From: Raffaelea ambrosiae
Taxonomy: Eukaryota > Ascomycota > Sordariomycetes > Ophiostomatales > Ophiostomataceae
Assembly: GCA_002778195.1 (NCBI GenBank)
Contig: PCDI01000004.1
Location: 3,769,334-3,833,333 of the forward strand
DNA: 64,000 bases
Direction of reading: 5' to 3'
Positions 1 through 10,347 of this stretch are shown here, piece after piece. Each line of letters opens with the position of its first letter. Position 1 is the first letter of the stretch. The position numbers were made by a program, and so were the translations under genes. The notes below the pieces were generated by a model. It was not told where the DNA came from. It worked only from the letters and a program-made list of their open reading frames with translations, and did not search any database.

Positions 1-57
1 GGCGATGTTCTTTTTGGTATTTGATTGACTCGTGACACTGACATTTCACCCTGCCAG

Positions 58-347
58 TCTACTCTTCGTGCGCCGGTCTGTTCATGTGCTCGGTCATTCT
101 CCTCACCAACGGCTTCTCCGTCTTCACCAAAGGCAACTGGGATGCAGCAATCTTTGTGTCCTCGTACCTAGATATCCCTCTTGTCTTGACTGCCTACCTT
201 CTGTGGAAGTTAATCAAGCGCACCAATGCGACATCGCTTGCTACCATCCCAATCGTGGAGGCTTTAGAACAGTCCAAGTTGTTCCCGGATGAACCAATTA
301 AAGGAGAACGTGACTCGCTCAGATGGATCAGCTGGCTCTGGGATTGA
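58..347 (+). CDS. Amino-acid permease, C-terminal exon (5' partial)
   Basis: Last exon of a gene entering from the left edge. After the acceptor AG at 56-57 the reading frame gives YSSCAGLFMCSV, then a hydrophobic segment around SYLDIPLVLTAYLLWKL and a short charged cytosolic tail ending at 347. The order (a final membrane helix with the YLDIP..L..YL.WK pattern, then a ~35-residue tail) is typical of fungal amino-acid/polyamine permeases of the YAT/APC family (GAP1/AGP type), which are 12-helix plasma-membrane symporters. Only ~95 residues are visible, so substrate cannot be inferred. A polypyrimidine tract and a CTGAC-like branch point lie just before the acceptor. The upstream exon is outside the window or too short to place. 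Confidence 0.75.
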
Positions 348-628
348 GACTGGGGATCTCGCAAGGGTCCAGGTCCTGAATTGAAATTTTTTTTTTTGGC
401 TGTTTTTAGTTTCGGGCGGTCGTTCATAAGATCAGAGAAAAATACCAATTAAGAGAGCAAATAAATATTTTGACGCTTCCAAACCCTTTTTCTCTGCACG
501 ATTCGACGAAGCTTTACAAACAACAACGAACAAGTTGCTTGGCATATGAACTAGCATACGAAAACCAACTAACCATTTCTCTACATTCTTTCCCCACAGC
601 AACGCATATCCATTGTCTAATTGATAAA

Positions 629-1756
629 TTACAATTGGCGTGTTTTCGAGTCTGATAAATACTTTTCGCTAAAAGAGTAGTCTGTGTATCCCTCCGCCTC
701 GTTGGTATAAAACGTTTCGCGGTTATACCGGGTCAGTGGAAGGTTTTCGCGGATACGGTAGGCCAAGTCCGGATTCGAAATAAAATGCCGGCCAAATACC
801 ACAACAATGTCTCTGTCAGGATATCTTTCGTCAACCTGCTTTCGTGCCTCGGTCGCATTGTAGCCACCGGCCACGAGTATGGGGCCTTTCCAAATGTGGT
901 AGGCAAAGTCGAGGCTGTCCTGCCCAACCTCCCCTTCTGCGTCGGAGGCACCTGATACACGTGGCTCCAACAGATGCAGATATGCCAGTTGAAGTTTGGA
1001 CGCCTTCATTATGACGTCCGAAAACTGCGGAATGGGGTCTTCCATTCTCATTCCCTGGTGTGCTGCCCAGGGGCTCAGGCGTAATCCAACGCGGCCGGCG
1101 CCAATTTCCTCGGCGACAGCTCGAAGAACCTCCAATACAAACGAAGACCTGTTCTCCACACTGCCACCGTATTGGTCCGTACGCTGATTACTGTTGCTCT
1201 GGATGAATTGGTCGATCAGAAATCCATTGCCGCCATGCACTTCGACGCCGTCAAATCCTGCAGTGACGGCGTTTCGGGCAGCGGTTGCAAAATCGGCGAC
1301 TGATTGTTGTATATCGTCCAAGGTCATGGGGGCAGGTGTCGTGTAGAGGCTGCTCTCGTCGATGGGTATGGGGCTGGGCCCAACGATCCTGACTCCCTCC
1401 TGCTGCGCAAGTGCTGGATTGGCCGCCCGTCCAAAGGCAAATATCTGGCAATAAATGAATCCGCCATGCCTATGGACCTCATCCGTGATGGTCTTCCAGG
1501 CGACCACCTGCTCGTTACTCCAGATGCCTGTCCCACGAGGAAATCCTCCAGTAGCAGCTAAAGACACCGCTACTCCTTCAGAAATGATGAGTGTCCCAGC
1601 CAGAGCGACCGCTCGCTGCCCGTAATATTCCCTCATCAAATCTGTCGGTACACGCGCAGCGGTGCCACGTAGACGTGTCATAGGTGCCATGGCTATGCGG
1701 TGCCCGAGCATCGAGTTGCCGATCTTCATGGGTTGGAATAGACGTGACCGAGCCAT
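629..1756 (-). CDS. Old Yellow Enzyme-type NADH:flavin oxidoreductase
   Basis: Single-exon, 375-residue FMN-dependent ene-reductase-like TIM barrel. I chose the ATG at 1754-1756 (MARSRLFQPMKIG) because alignment with OYE proteins starts there; the frame stays open ~79 codons further upstream but those residues look non-coding. Visible motifs: PMTR (flavin-contacting Thr) near residues 25-28, the substrate-binding pair H174 and N177 in VHGGNGF, QRTDQYGG.VENR near 190, and GR.F..NPDL near the C-terminus. The position of the OYE catalytic Tyr (two residues after the Asn) is Phe179. In the ergot enzyme EasA a Tyr/Phe difference at this site separates reductase from isomerase behaviour, so the same may apply here. 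It is transcribed divergently from the regulator-like gene at 2212. No biosynthetic genes flank it, so its substrate is unknown. Confidence 0.88.
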   Translation of the reverse strand: MARSRLFQPMKIGNSMLGHRIAMAPMTRLRGTAARVPTDLMREYYGQRAVALAGTLIISEGVAVSLAATGGFPRGTGIWSNEQVVAWKTITDEVHRHGGFIYCQIFAFGRAANPALAQQEGVRIVGPSPIPIDESSLYTTPAPMTLDDIQQSVADFATAARNAVTAGFDGVEVHGGNGFLIDQFIQSNSNQRTDQYGGSVENRSSFVLEVLRAVAEEIGAGRVGLRLSPWAAHQGMRMEDPIPQFSDVIMKASKLQLAYLHLLEPRVSGASDAEGEVGQDSLDFAYHIWKGPILVAGGYNATEARKQVDERYPDRDIVVVFGRHFISNPDLAYRIRENLPLTRYNRETFYTNEAEGYTDYSFSEKYLSDSKTRQL

Positions 1757-2211
1757 GATGTATAATAGTGGTGAAATCTGGGGCTCTGGAGTGTTTAGGC
1801 AGAGCTTGAAATCTGTCTCGTATGAAGAATTGCCGTCTTTCTGGATGGCTATATCGCGAGATTTAAATACTTCTTGTACGAAAAAAAAAACCTCCATTTG
1901 AGGAACGAATTTCTCGTCACGGGCTACAGCAACAGACTGCAACGAACATATGAGGAGAGCAGTGTAACCTGCTAATACTGGAGCCTCGCCCACTTATCTC
2001 ACCCAATTAGGAAATAAGGTACTTCCATTAAAGGCATAGCGACAACTGTCAAAGTTGCCGCCCGTAAGCCTTATTTGTCAGCCTACCGCCATGACAAATG
2101 CAATTGCGCCTCCTGTTTGACCATATCTGGGCAAAGATTCTCGCCCGATTCAACGTTGTAATTTTCTCGACCAGGCTTCTGACTATCAATTTGGCTGATG
2201 GAGATGTGAAC
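1757..2211. other. Divergent intergenic region
   Basis: About 455 bases between the OYE gene (minus) and the transcription-factor-like gene (plus), so it holds both promoters. No TATA box, repeat or RNA gene is evident. The open frames inside it are extensions of the flanking genes. Confidence 0.5.
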
Positions 2212-3982
2212 ATGGAGCGGCTTTCCAGTAACCGGGTCGAGGACCCAGTTGATAATTACAAAGCAGCGCATGGCAAATTCCAATTTGTTTCCGTTTCTGC
2301 GCCAGATGGCAGACTGGACAGAAGGACAAGCCGTTCGGCACGATCGCATGCTGTGATGCAAGCACTGGCCAATAAGCGCAAATCGCAGCGAGCCAGTGGT
2401 GGCCATTTCCGAGTAACCGTGGCCGCAGAGAAATCGGATTCGGCCAGGCACAAACAATCTCGTGCGAGTGCTCAACGAGTAACGATGGCTGTTTCGTCGC
2501 CCATCGCAGGACCTGCGGGCTTCCAAACATTCCCGGTAGACTTCACGCGATTTCAAATGCTGCTTAAAGACGGTTAGTACTGTACTCACTATTATTGCTC
2601 GGAGATAATCAGTAGCAAAAGTGATCTCCCCTTCCCGACAGAATGGCTTCTAATAAAGGTTCAAAGATAAATCCAAACGAGCTTTAGAACCCGTGTTTTC
2701 CTTGGATGACAGACTCGATTTTCACGGATTTCAGTCCGTCTTCAGGACTACCGTTATCGATCCAGCATTTATTAGTGCTGTCATGTCCTCTTTGGTCTTT
2801 GCATCGGCAGGAAGCATGACTGAGGAATGTTTGTGGTATCAAGGCCAAGCTATCCAGCATGTTCGACGAAAGGTCTCTTCTGTGGATGAGGCTATTTCTG
2901 AGATGACCATTGGCGCCATACTGTTGCTAGCCGGAGTTGAGGTGAGTACCGCTGTACAGCCTTTGACTGATTTGATGGTCGACTCATTTCTGCTCTTGGT
3001 TGTTTTGTAATTTCTGTTTTGTGCTAACTTCAGCCAGAGTCAAGTTGGCAAAACAGCCCACGTACAGTTTCATATGCGCGGAGTGCAAACCCTCCTATCC
3101 ATGTCTGGGATGCGTAGTGCCCAGCTGACGGGCGGGATCAAAAGAGCAGTGTTCTGGTGAGGCTCTGCACACAAAAAATCTACATATTTTCCGTGTACCC
3201 GAAATCAGTCAGGGACAGAAAATTCTAACACGATCTACCATAGGCAAGACCTGCACTGTTCCGTCCTGGCAGGATCGACTCGGATTGTAAAGCATACGAC
3301 ATTCACCGAACTCAACTGGGCACGGGAATCCTTTCCCTCGCATGCTTTTTGCTTGCCGTCTGGATTTGTGCCACTCTCTTCCGTCTTTTCAAGCGACTTC
3401 CTTCACATAATCAAAGATATCCACGCACTTCAGTGCTTGCGGGATGGCTTAATTCTATGTGGCCGTAGAATAAGCATGGCTTCTATCACTAATCACGCGG
3501 GCTCGGTTCTTTCCCGGCTTGCAGACTTGCCCCGAGATTCGGCTATTTCAGACTGCTGTTATATGGCGGCGTATATTTGCGCATCCATGGTGTGTTGCAC
3601 ACTTTGGTGCACAACTGTCGTTCCGGTAAGACAACACCCAATTACTTTTGCCGTATCTCTAATAGAGATCTAACCCTCACAGCCTCGCGTATCAACACAG
3701 TTGCTCCATCGATTACGGGAATCCCTGGAAGACCCTGTTTGGTTAAATAACGTTGAGCTTTGGACCTGGCTTGTAGTCATCGGCGGCACCTTTGCCCTGG
3801 ACAACGGCGTTCGCGCTGCGTATGCTTCAATGTTTCACTATATGTCCCTTTCTGGGGTCGTTGCCAAGACATGGCCAGAGCTTCTTCAAACGCTGAAGCG
3901 GTTTCTTTGGTCTAACAAAGCTTTCTTAATACCAGCGAAGGCATTTTGGCAGGTGTCAGTCATCGAAGCTAATAGCAGATAA
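2212..3982 (+). CDS. Fungal transcription-factor-like protein (Fungal_trans_2/DUF3468 type), no zinc cluster
   Basis: Five exons with good GT-AG borders: 2212-2572, 2688-2941, 3038-3156, 3244-3625, 3683-3982, giving 471 residues. The N-terminus has FQFVSVSAPDG followed by a basic RSARSHAVMQALANKRK stretch instead of a Zn2Cys6 cluster. The middle and C-terminal parts resemble the fungal-specific regulator domain (for example HVQFHMRGVQTLL, WQDLHCSVLAGS, TTFTELNW). Proteins with this basic start are common in filamentous ascomycetes and are usually annotated as transcription factors, but DNA binding is unproven. The start at 2212 is the first ATG that precedes the conserved part. The intron at 2573-2687 is the least certain; it restores LLKDEPVFSLDDR. 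Possibly a regulator acting on the neighbouring OYE gene, but that is inference. Confidence 0.72.
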
Positions 3983-4168
3983 TTCCGATGCCTTTTTAAC
4001 CCTAATCAATCCATTGCTCGCCTTCAATTTCTGGTCGAGACTGCTTCAACCTACCCGCGTCCTGTGGCACATTCACGTAACGACGTAGCAACCACTGGCC
4101 TTGTTCAACCAGCTGCTTTTCATCTCTCGCGCTATTATTAACTCCCTTGTTAATGGTCCTTTCTCTAT

Positions 4169-6455
4169 CTACCGCCATGAATCCGTCTGGCTCGCCATCG
4201 CCGTGCACGTCTGCCCGACCGTGTATGACCGGTTTGGATCCGACTCCCATGTCACTGTCCCGTCTGACGCCACGTTGATGTATTTGTACTGGATTGTTGT
4301 CCCCGCCGGCAGATTTACCGTCACCGTCCAGATCGGATTGCTCGACGTGTAGCTTACCGCACTCAGCGCCACTGCCTGGCTAGTATCCCAGTTGCCCAGC
4401 GCCGACACGTTGCCTACTATCTTGATGGTCTGTCCCCACACTGTTGTCGCACGCTCCAGGAAGGTGACAGCCACTGTAGAGGTAAGTGCACAGCTAGTGG
4501 TGGCAGTGGTAGATATCGAGGTGCCTGTCGATGTTCCTGGTTGACTGGTCGGGGTCACTGTGCCCGGACTGGTGGGAGTGTCAATCGGGGTCTGTGACGA
4601 CGGGAACGTGGTGACCGTCGCTGAGGTGTAGCCACCGTATGCCGAGGTGGCCACGCAGGAGCCCGGCACGGACGTGTGGTTGGGCTCGCCCCAGGTGGGT
4701 GGGACGACACCACTGCGGCGCTTGGCTACGGACAGCACAGCGGCATACGACCACGTCAGATTGGCCGCCGACATAGGGGTACCGTCGTCCCGCGAGAACT
4801 GCTCGGCCAGCTGGCCGCTCGTGCCGGCATACTGGGCGACAACGTTGACAAAGCCGTCGGCGTAGGTAGAAATGGCGTTGTAGAGGGTGGTGTAGGTATC
4901 CGAGCCGGCGATGTAGATGCCAGCGGCAATCGAGCTGTCAAAGTCCCTGAAGAAGGCCAGAGAAGTGGAGGTTACGGTAATGGCACCGAGCTTGTTCCAG
5001 GTGTAGAGGGCGTCGTAGAGCTGCTCGGCGGCGGCGAGTGTGTTGAGATACCAGGGGTTGCCGTTGTAGTAGGAATCTTCAGAGTAGCGGCCGACGGCTG
5101 CGGCAGTACCCTGAGCGGTACCCGAGTTGATGTTGTAGATGGAGCGGAAGGAGTCCACGACGGCCTTGTGGTTGGCGAGGGCACGGTCACTGCACGGTTG
5201 GAAAGTGGAGGCATCGCAGCCGCCAGTTGGGTCAAAGGTGTGGATGGACCCAAGGAGGGTGTTGGTGTCCTTGCCACTGCGGCCGTTGTTGCCGTTGACT
5301 GGGAGAGTGTTAGATATGTAAGACGATACAGATTGCCTGGAACAAATTGAGATGGCGATGCATACTGTTGGCAACAATGTACCCTGACGAGGACGACCAG
5401 AAGGACTGCAGGAAGCATAGGACCTGGGGTGCCTGGGAGTCACAGAAGCTGCAGCTGGTACCGATGGATGCAGCCAAGGCACTGCCCTCGGCGAGGGCTA
5501 AATAGACGAGTTATTATCTTTGTCGGTCCAAGAGTTGCAGTGTTCAATGACAAATAGAAAGAAAGAGGAGAGAAAAAAAAGACAGGGACGTAGAGAAGAA
5601 GAAGAAGAAGAAGGAGAAGAAGACGGTGGCATACCTCTATGCTGACTTGCAACGGTGAAGAATGAGCTGCCTTGAACTTCCTCCCAGAGATCGAAGCCGG
5701 TCTGATTCCTATGGTCAATGTTGGCAGGCTGCTCGGTCTATGCTTACTGCTCTTACTTAGACACATACCAGTACTGAGCTACGTAGCTCAGATCATTGCG
5801 AATGACTGGCCAAACAACGTTGGCAGCTGTCGATGTGTAGCCATTGGAAACAAGCCATCTGGCATATCCAATCATGGCAATAGCACGTAGGGCAGGCCCG
5901 TCGCGCTGAGGACGGCCCCAGGAGCCGGTGAAAGCGGTTCCATCAGCATTAAATTTGGGTTCTGCCAGGCCCAGACCGTCAGAGAACCCCCCAGATGGGT
6001 TAGACACAGTTTGCAGCTTGGCCTGGCCGACGATGTAGTTCTCTATCTGCTTCTGGAGATTGTCATCGTAGCCGTTGAGGAAGGCTTCCACAACGGCCGT
6101 GAACACTAGACCGGCATCCCGGGTCCAGGTATAGAAGTCTGTAGGTCAGCATAAAGAACAAAGTTTGTTGCACATCTGGAGTATTAACAATGAAGAATCT
6201 CTTACAGTCAGGGTTGGACTTGCTGGGTGAGGCAATCACCAGCCCCGAGCCGGTCCCGGCAGCGTAGCAGCCATCAGTGCCAATGCTGCAGAGAATGCCG
6301 TTCAAAGCAATGGGAACCTCTGTACTGAGAAAGTCGTCCGCGGCACGACGGACAATGTTGCGGTCACGCCTCAGACGGGCAGAAGCTTGCGGATGACCGA
6401 ATGCCGACTGGATAGCCACAGCGCCCAGAAGTAAGGTGTGGAATATGCCACTCAT
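4169..6455 (-). CDS. glaA: Glucoamylase, GH15 catalytic domain plus CBM20
   Basis: Secreted exo-acting glucan 1,4-alpha-glucosidase that releases glucose from starch ends. Five exons on the minus strand: 6206-6455, 5769-6138, 5635-5708, 5366-5497, 4169-5298, total 651 residues, a normal length. The signal peptide is MSGIFHTLLLGAVAIQSAFG, followed by a dibasic propeptide region. GH15 landmarks: DFLSTEVPIALNG, YFYTWTRDAGLVF, GSWGRPQRDGPALRAIAM, GFDLWEEVQGSSFFT (general acid Glu) and AEQFSRDDGTP (general base Glu). A short Ser/Thr/Pro linker leads to a C-terminal CBM20 with GQTIKIVGNVSALGNW, QYKYINV and TWESDPNRSY. The ATG at 6453-6455 is chosen because the slightly longer frame starts with TTG. 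A CGGN8CGG site lies ~365 bases upstream. It is the best-supported gene in the carbohydrate block. Confidence 0.95.
5592..5624. repeat. GAA trinucleotide microsatellite in glucoamylase intron 4
   Basis: A purine-rich run of GAA/GGA triplets inside the 5498-5634 intron region. On the coding (minus) strand it is a TTC-type polypyrimidine stretch. It interrupts no coding frame. Confidence 0.7.
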
Positions 6456-8119
6456 TGTAGGCAAATCTTGAAGGGGAACAGTTGTTAAGGAGACAAAAAC
6501 AGTGGGCCTGAGACAATGCTGGCTAGAGATGAAGTTGCTGGTGGCAAGTCTGAATATGAGATTCTTTTGGCGAACTTTATAGAGACCGCCGACAGACTGA
6601 GCACACGGCTATGGAATGGCCGTCTGGACATTCCTCGGACCATTGCCCTAATGGAGCATGTCCGGATGGTGAGATGGGGTAGGCAAACAAGGGCACAGGA
6701 TTGTAGCAGCGTAGTCCGAGCACTTAATAGAACGAGCAGATTCAGACGGCAGTGAGGATGGGCCATGGGTATGCCTAGTTTCTTCCAGAAGGCCCGATCG
6801 ATTCCGCCGCAAACTGCCGAATGGTCGCCGACCCCACGGGGAGCTTGTTAGCCTTGCTACCCATCAAGCCACTGGTTTTTTTGCATTGAGGGCGTTATAA
6901 GCACATAGTAGCTTAGGCAGTCTAAGTGCCATGCTCGTCTTGGTCATGCTGTTTGTTCATACCGGCTGCCTTTTTTCCTACGCTATGGTCCCACATTACT
7001 GCCGAACCGATGGGGGCCAGCAATCGGTCCGTGATCGATGGCCATGCAGCTTCGTCCGAGCAATGTCGCCCTGGCCCATGTTACCCTAAGCCAGTGTTGC
7101 ATTAACACGTGCGTCTATCTGCCTTACTTACCCACCCCCAGATTCTTTGAGCGCATTGCTTTTTGATATCCTTCTGTCTTTTTAGGGATTTTTTTTTTTC
7201 TCGTCCTCCGCAGCTTCACTGCCGGGCTTCCAGAAATGACCGTCAAAATCGCCGCTTATCGGACCGGTCGGCATCACGGGCAAACATCAATTCACTTTGT
7301 ACACATCCACGTAGCGATTGGAGAGAAAGGTAGCATCCGGGGCTGAGCTTAGACCTCTTTTATGTGCCATCGCGTCTCTTCTGCCATGGTCTTTCTACTT
7401 GGCGAACGGATTCACGAGAGACTCTGCCAATACGATGTGTATATGTGAACGCGAATAGTATGACCACGTAGACGATAGAAAAAAAAAATAAAGGAAGGCG
7501 CCAAAAAAACACAGAGGAAATGCGAAAGTGGAGGCATATAAAAAGAAAAAGCCACGGACCGTCGTACTACGCATGCTTGTATACCTTGCTTCTTCGTATG
7601 ACGACAGTTGCTGGCGTTTCTGGCATGGCTTCATAAAACATTTGTCTTGACTAAAACGTGGCGGAAAAGAGAACCACGATCGACTCGTCTCAAATTGTTC
7701 TTGATAAGACCAAGCAGTATGGTACAATGGCGCATTTTACATCGCGGCTCTACCAAAAGGTGCACATGAATGAAAATGAAAGGGCCAAAGGGAAGAAGGC
7801 ATGGCTAGTTAAGCATGCGTTTGACCTGTGACGAACTAAGTAATGTTTGCATGTATCAATCGTTGTATTCCTTGTAAAGCAAAATGGGCAAAGAAAGCAT
7901 TCTACGTCTCGAGTAAACGACGCATTTCTCCACAATGCAGACAGCCATCGTCAACTGTCCGATTGAGCCAGGACCAATGAGCGATGACACGCTCATAGCG
8001 TACCAAAGAGTGAAGGTCCAAAACACTACCGCCATGCCCGTGCTGACGAGGACATGCTTGTCGATGTTGGGTGTTTTGTTGGCACCACCCACTTCAAGCA
8101 AAACCAGCCGGGTGTCCAT
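6456..8119. other. Glucoamylase upstream region, no gene seen
   Basis: About 1.66 kb without a recognisable gene. It contains the glucoamylase promoter, including the AmyR-type site at 6817-6830. The short open frames here (for example 6485-6766 and 7395-7727 on the minus strand) show no family resemblance and no splice logic. Confidence 0.6.
6817..6830 (-). promoter_or_regulatory. AmyR-type site CGGN8CGG upstream of glucoamylase
   Basis: Reading CGGcgaccattCGG on the minus strand, about 365 bases upstream of the glucoamylase ATG. CGGN8(C/A)GG is the established binding pattern of the Aspergillus amylolytic activator AmyR. Single short sites occur by chance, but the same pattern upstream of the alpha-amylase gene supports function. 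Confidence 0.55.
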
Positions 8120-9017
8120 AGCGCTCTCATTCATCGTCACGACTTTTTCAACCACCAGTTACGTCGGCTCCCACGTTGCCGACCAAGTCCTTCACTACGG
8201 CTTCAACGTCCGCGGCAGTGTCCGCAACATCGAGAAGCACCGATGGATGGAGGAGTTTTTCGCGAAAAAGCACAGCCCCGGTCGCTTCGCGCTGTTCGAG
8301 ATTCCGGACATAACCAAAGAGGGTGCTTCCGCGGAAGCAGTCAAAGGTGTTTCCCTTTTTTTTCTCACTTTTCCGCACAACGCTCGCTCGCTCGCTCACT
8401 TGCTCGTCCGTTGATAGATGCCGCCGGCGTCATTCACCTCGCACCCATTGTCGCCTTCGACCCAGACCCCGATGTCGTCATTTCCACCGCCGTCAACAGC
8501 AGTCTTTCCATTCTCAAAGCCTCTGGCGCCCAACCCTCCGTCTCTCGCTTCGTCCTCACACCCCCCGCCACTACCGCCGCCCAGCCCCACCCCAACGACA
8601 CTTCCATCATCACCAGTGAGTCCTACAACGAAGAGGCCGTTGAAAAGACCCAACACCTGGCCGTGAACATGTCCGACATTGAGAGAGAGTCCTGGGTGTA
8701 TGGCTCCAGAAAAGCATAGGAGAATGGTGGTAAACTCAGGTGCGTTCCGCTTTTCTCGCTCTCTCTTCGATTGAGAAAGGATAATTCCCACCCCGAGCGA
8801 GCGCGTGTTTGGCTATACCCATCCGTACAATTGGTATGTGGTGCTAGACGAATTCCGCGCTTTATTCCCAGACAAGACACTCATCGACAACGTCGACGGC
8901 ATCTGGGACGACCTGGCGGTCATCGAGGGCAAGGACCGAGCCGAGGCATTGCTGCGGCAGATGGGCCAGGCGCAGTTTACGACGCTACGCGAGGGTCTGC
9001 AGCGGTTGGTGGAGTAG
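8120..9017 (+). pseudogene. Decayed extended-SDR reductase (Gre2/dihydroflavonol-reductase-like)
   Basis: Recognisable pieces of an NAD(P)-dependent ketone/aldehyde reductase. The first has SYVGSHVADQVLHYGFNVRGSVRN and runs to the donor after 8346. After an intron ending at 8417 comes DAAGVIHLAPIVAFDPDPDVV and then ESWVYGSRKA, which keeps the YxxxK active-site pair and is followed at once by a stop (8717-8719). The last piece, VFGYTHPYNWYVVLDEFR...LREGLQRLVE, ends at 9017. Family members are ~330-350 residues. Here ~115 codons between YxxxK and the C-terminal piece are missing, and the N-terminal TGxxGxxG dinucleotide motif is degraded (TTFSTTSYVG). Both changes would abolish activity. No upstream exon restores the glycine motif. 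It lies between glucoamylase and the transporter. Confidence 0.65.
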
Positions 9018-10347
9018 GGGGGCCAGCTATCTGTCGGCGGCCTTTGGTCGGCCGGAGAAATCAGTATCAGAAAAGGGGTGTGCTTCTGGAGTCGACCCGA
9101 TCGGTACGTGTCATGTCATACGGCAAGTCGGGTTCAATACAACACCCACCGGTGGATCGTGCCATGTTCTGCCAACACGCAAGGCCTTGTCCCCAAGTCC
9201 CTTCTGGTTCGCATGCCGTGCTTTGGGTCCCGAGACGAAGGGGAACTCTGCGGGTTCTGGGCCGGGGCTAGGGATGGCAGGACCAGAAAAAAATTACGCC
9301 CGGCCACTGGCAGGATAACAGGAGGGGTAAATGTAACGTAGTCCCTACGAGTATGCAGGCCAGTGCCCTTCGATTTTTTTTAAGCTACAACAGATATGCA
9401 GAAGAAAATGACCAGGACGTTTCTATTCTGGTATTATTCCGACAGCCAGCCAGCCACTGCGGTATAGCTCAAGATGAAGACAAATTTCGGACAAAACCAC
9501 ACCGAGAGTACCAAGTGGAGGCTGCTCCAATTCCCACCAGTGAGGCAAGCTTGCCTTTGCCGCGAGATAGGGTCGTGTTGTTTTTTATAACGCTATGTTA
9601 ACCCTTGTTCAGTATACGCGCAGATTACCAGGAGCGCAACATTCTTAGCACAAAAAGCTTTTTTAAACATTCCTCACCACCCAAAATCCAAGCCTGGTTG
9701 TCTTTTCTGATATACGGTGGTAGTAGTTATACATCCTTTTTTTTTTTTTTTTTTGGTTGACTGTTGTGAAGGCTTATCGCGTTGCCGATCACGTTACAAG
9801 GGGGTGTGGAGGGAGCTAGTTAACTAACTAGTACTTGGATTTTGGTGCAGATTCCCAGTCGACTCGTGTACCCACATATGTGGCCCACATATGTGGCCAA
9901 GACTCCCTACTCCAAGTCTGGGGTAATGTAGCGGAGTCCGTGGTCGTACATCCGACAGGAGGCCATGAAAGGACGCCGAAACGTACGAGCAGAACCAAAG
10001 AGCAGACCAACGCGGCACCGTGGGTCACGAGAGTGACTTATGGTGACCATAGAGGAAGAGTCATGCCACATGGCTAACGGCGTCGAGCCTAGTTATTAAC
10101 CCACAACAGCGGGCGGGGTTGGTAACTGGCCCCCGTGTCTTGACGAGCATCGGGGTTGCCGTTCAGTCTAGGCTGTGCGGGGTGTGCATGTTCCGCGTCC
10201 GCTTGTCTCGGCGAATCGGTGCAGAGACGTCTCCTTGTATGGACCGTACTATATCCATGCTGGATGCCGCCCCTTCGAACAGGTCGAGCTCCTTCATCTA
10301 TGTGCTTCCTTTGAGTTGCAAGACGAACTACAGATACAGCTAAGATA
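9018..10347. other. Transporter upstream region, no gene seen
   Basis: 1.33 kb of non-coding sequence upstream of the sugar transporter. It contains a T18 run near 9737 and the paired palindromes at 9872-9896. No CGGN8CGG site was found by eye. Confidence 0.55.
9872..9896. promoter_or_regulatory. Two perfect 12-bp palindromes in tandem
   Basis: CCACATATGTGG occurs twice (9872-9883 and 9885-9896) separated by one C, 13 bp centre to centre, about 450 bases upstream of the transporter ATG. Each copy is a perfect palindrome with a CATATG E-box-like core. It could be a paired dimer-binding site. The factor is unknown. Confidence 0.45.

Noticed and set aside
17..57. A 41-bp intron before the permease exon
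   Set aside because: A GTATTT at 17 could be a donor, but 41 bases is shorter than usual fungal introns. The donor may lie outside the window, so only the acceptor is claimed.
1757..1993. N-terminal extension of the OYE frame
   Set aside because: The 79 extra codons do not resemble OYE proteins, and the internal ATG at 1756 matches the normal family start.
2083..2589. 168-codon minus-strand open frame opposite the first exon at 2212
   Set aside because: Antisense shadow of the transcription-factor-like gene, whose exons join in phase.
4676..5350. 224-codon plus-strand open frame
   Set aside because: Antisense shadow of the glucoamylase catalytic-domain exon; Gly/Val-rich with no family match.
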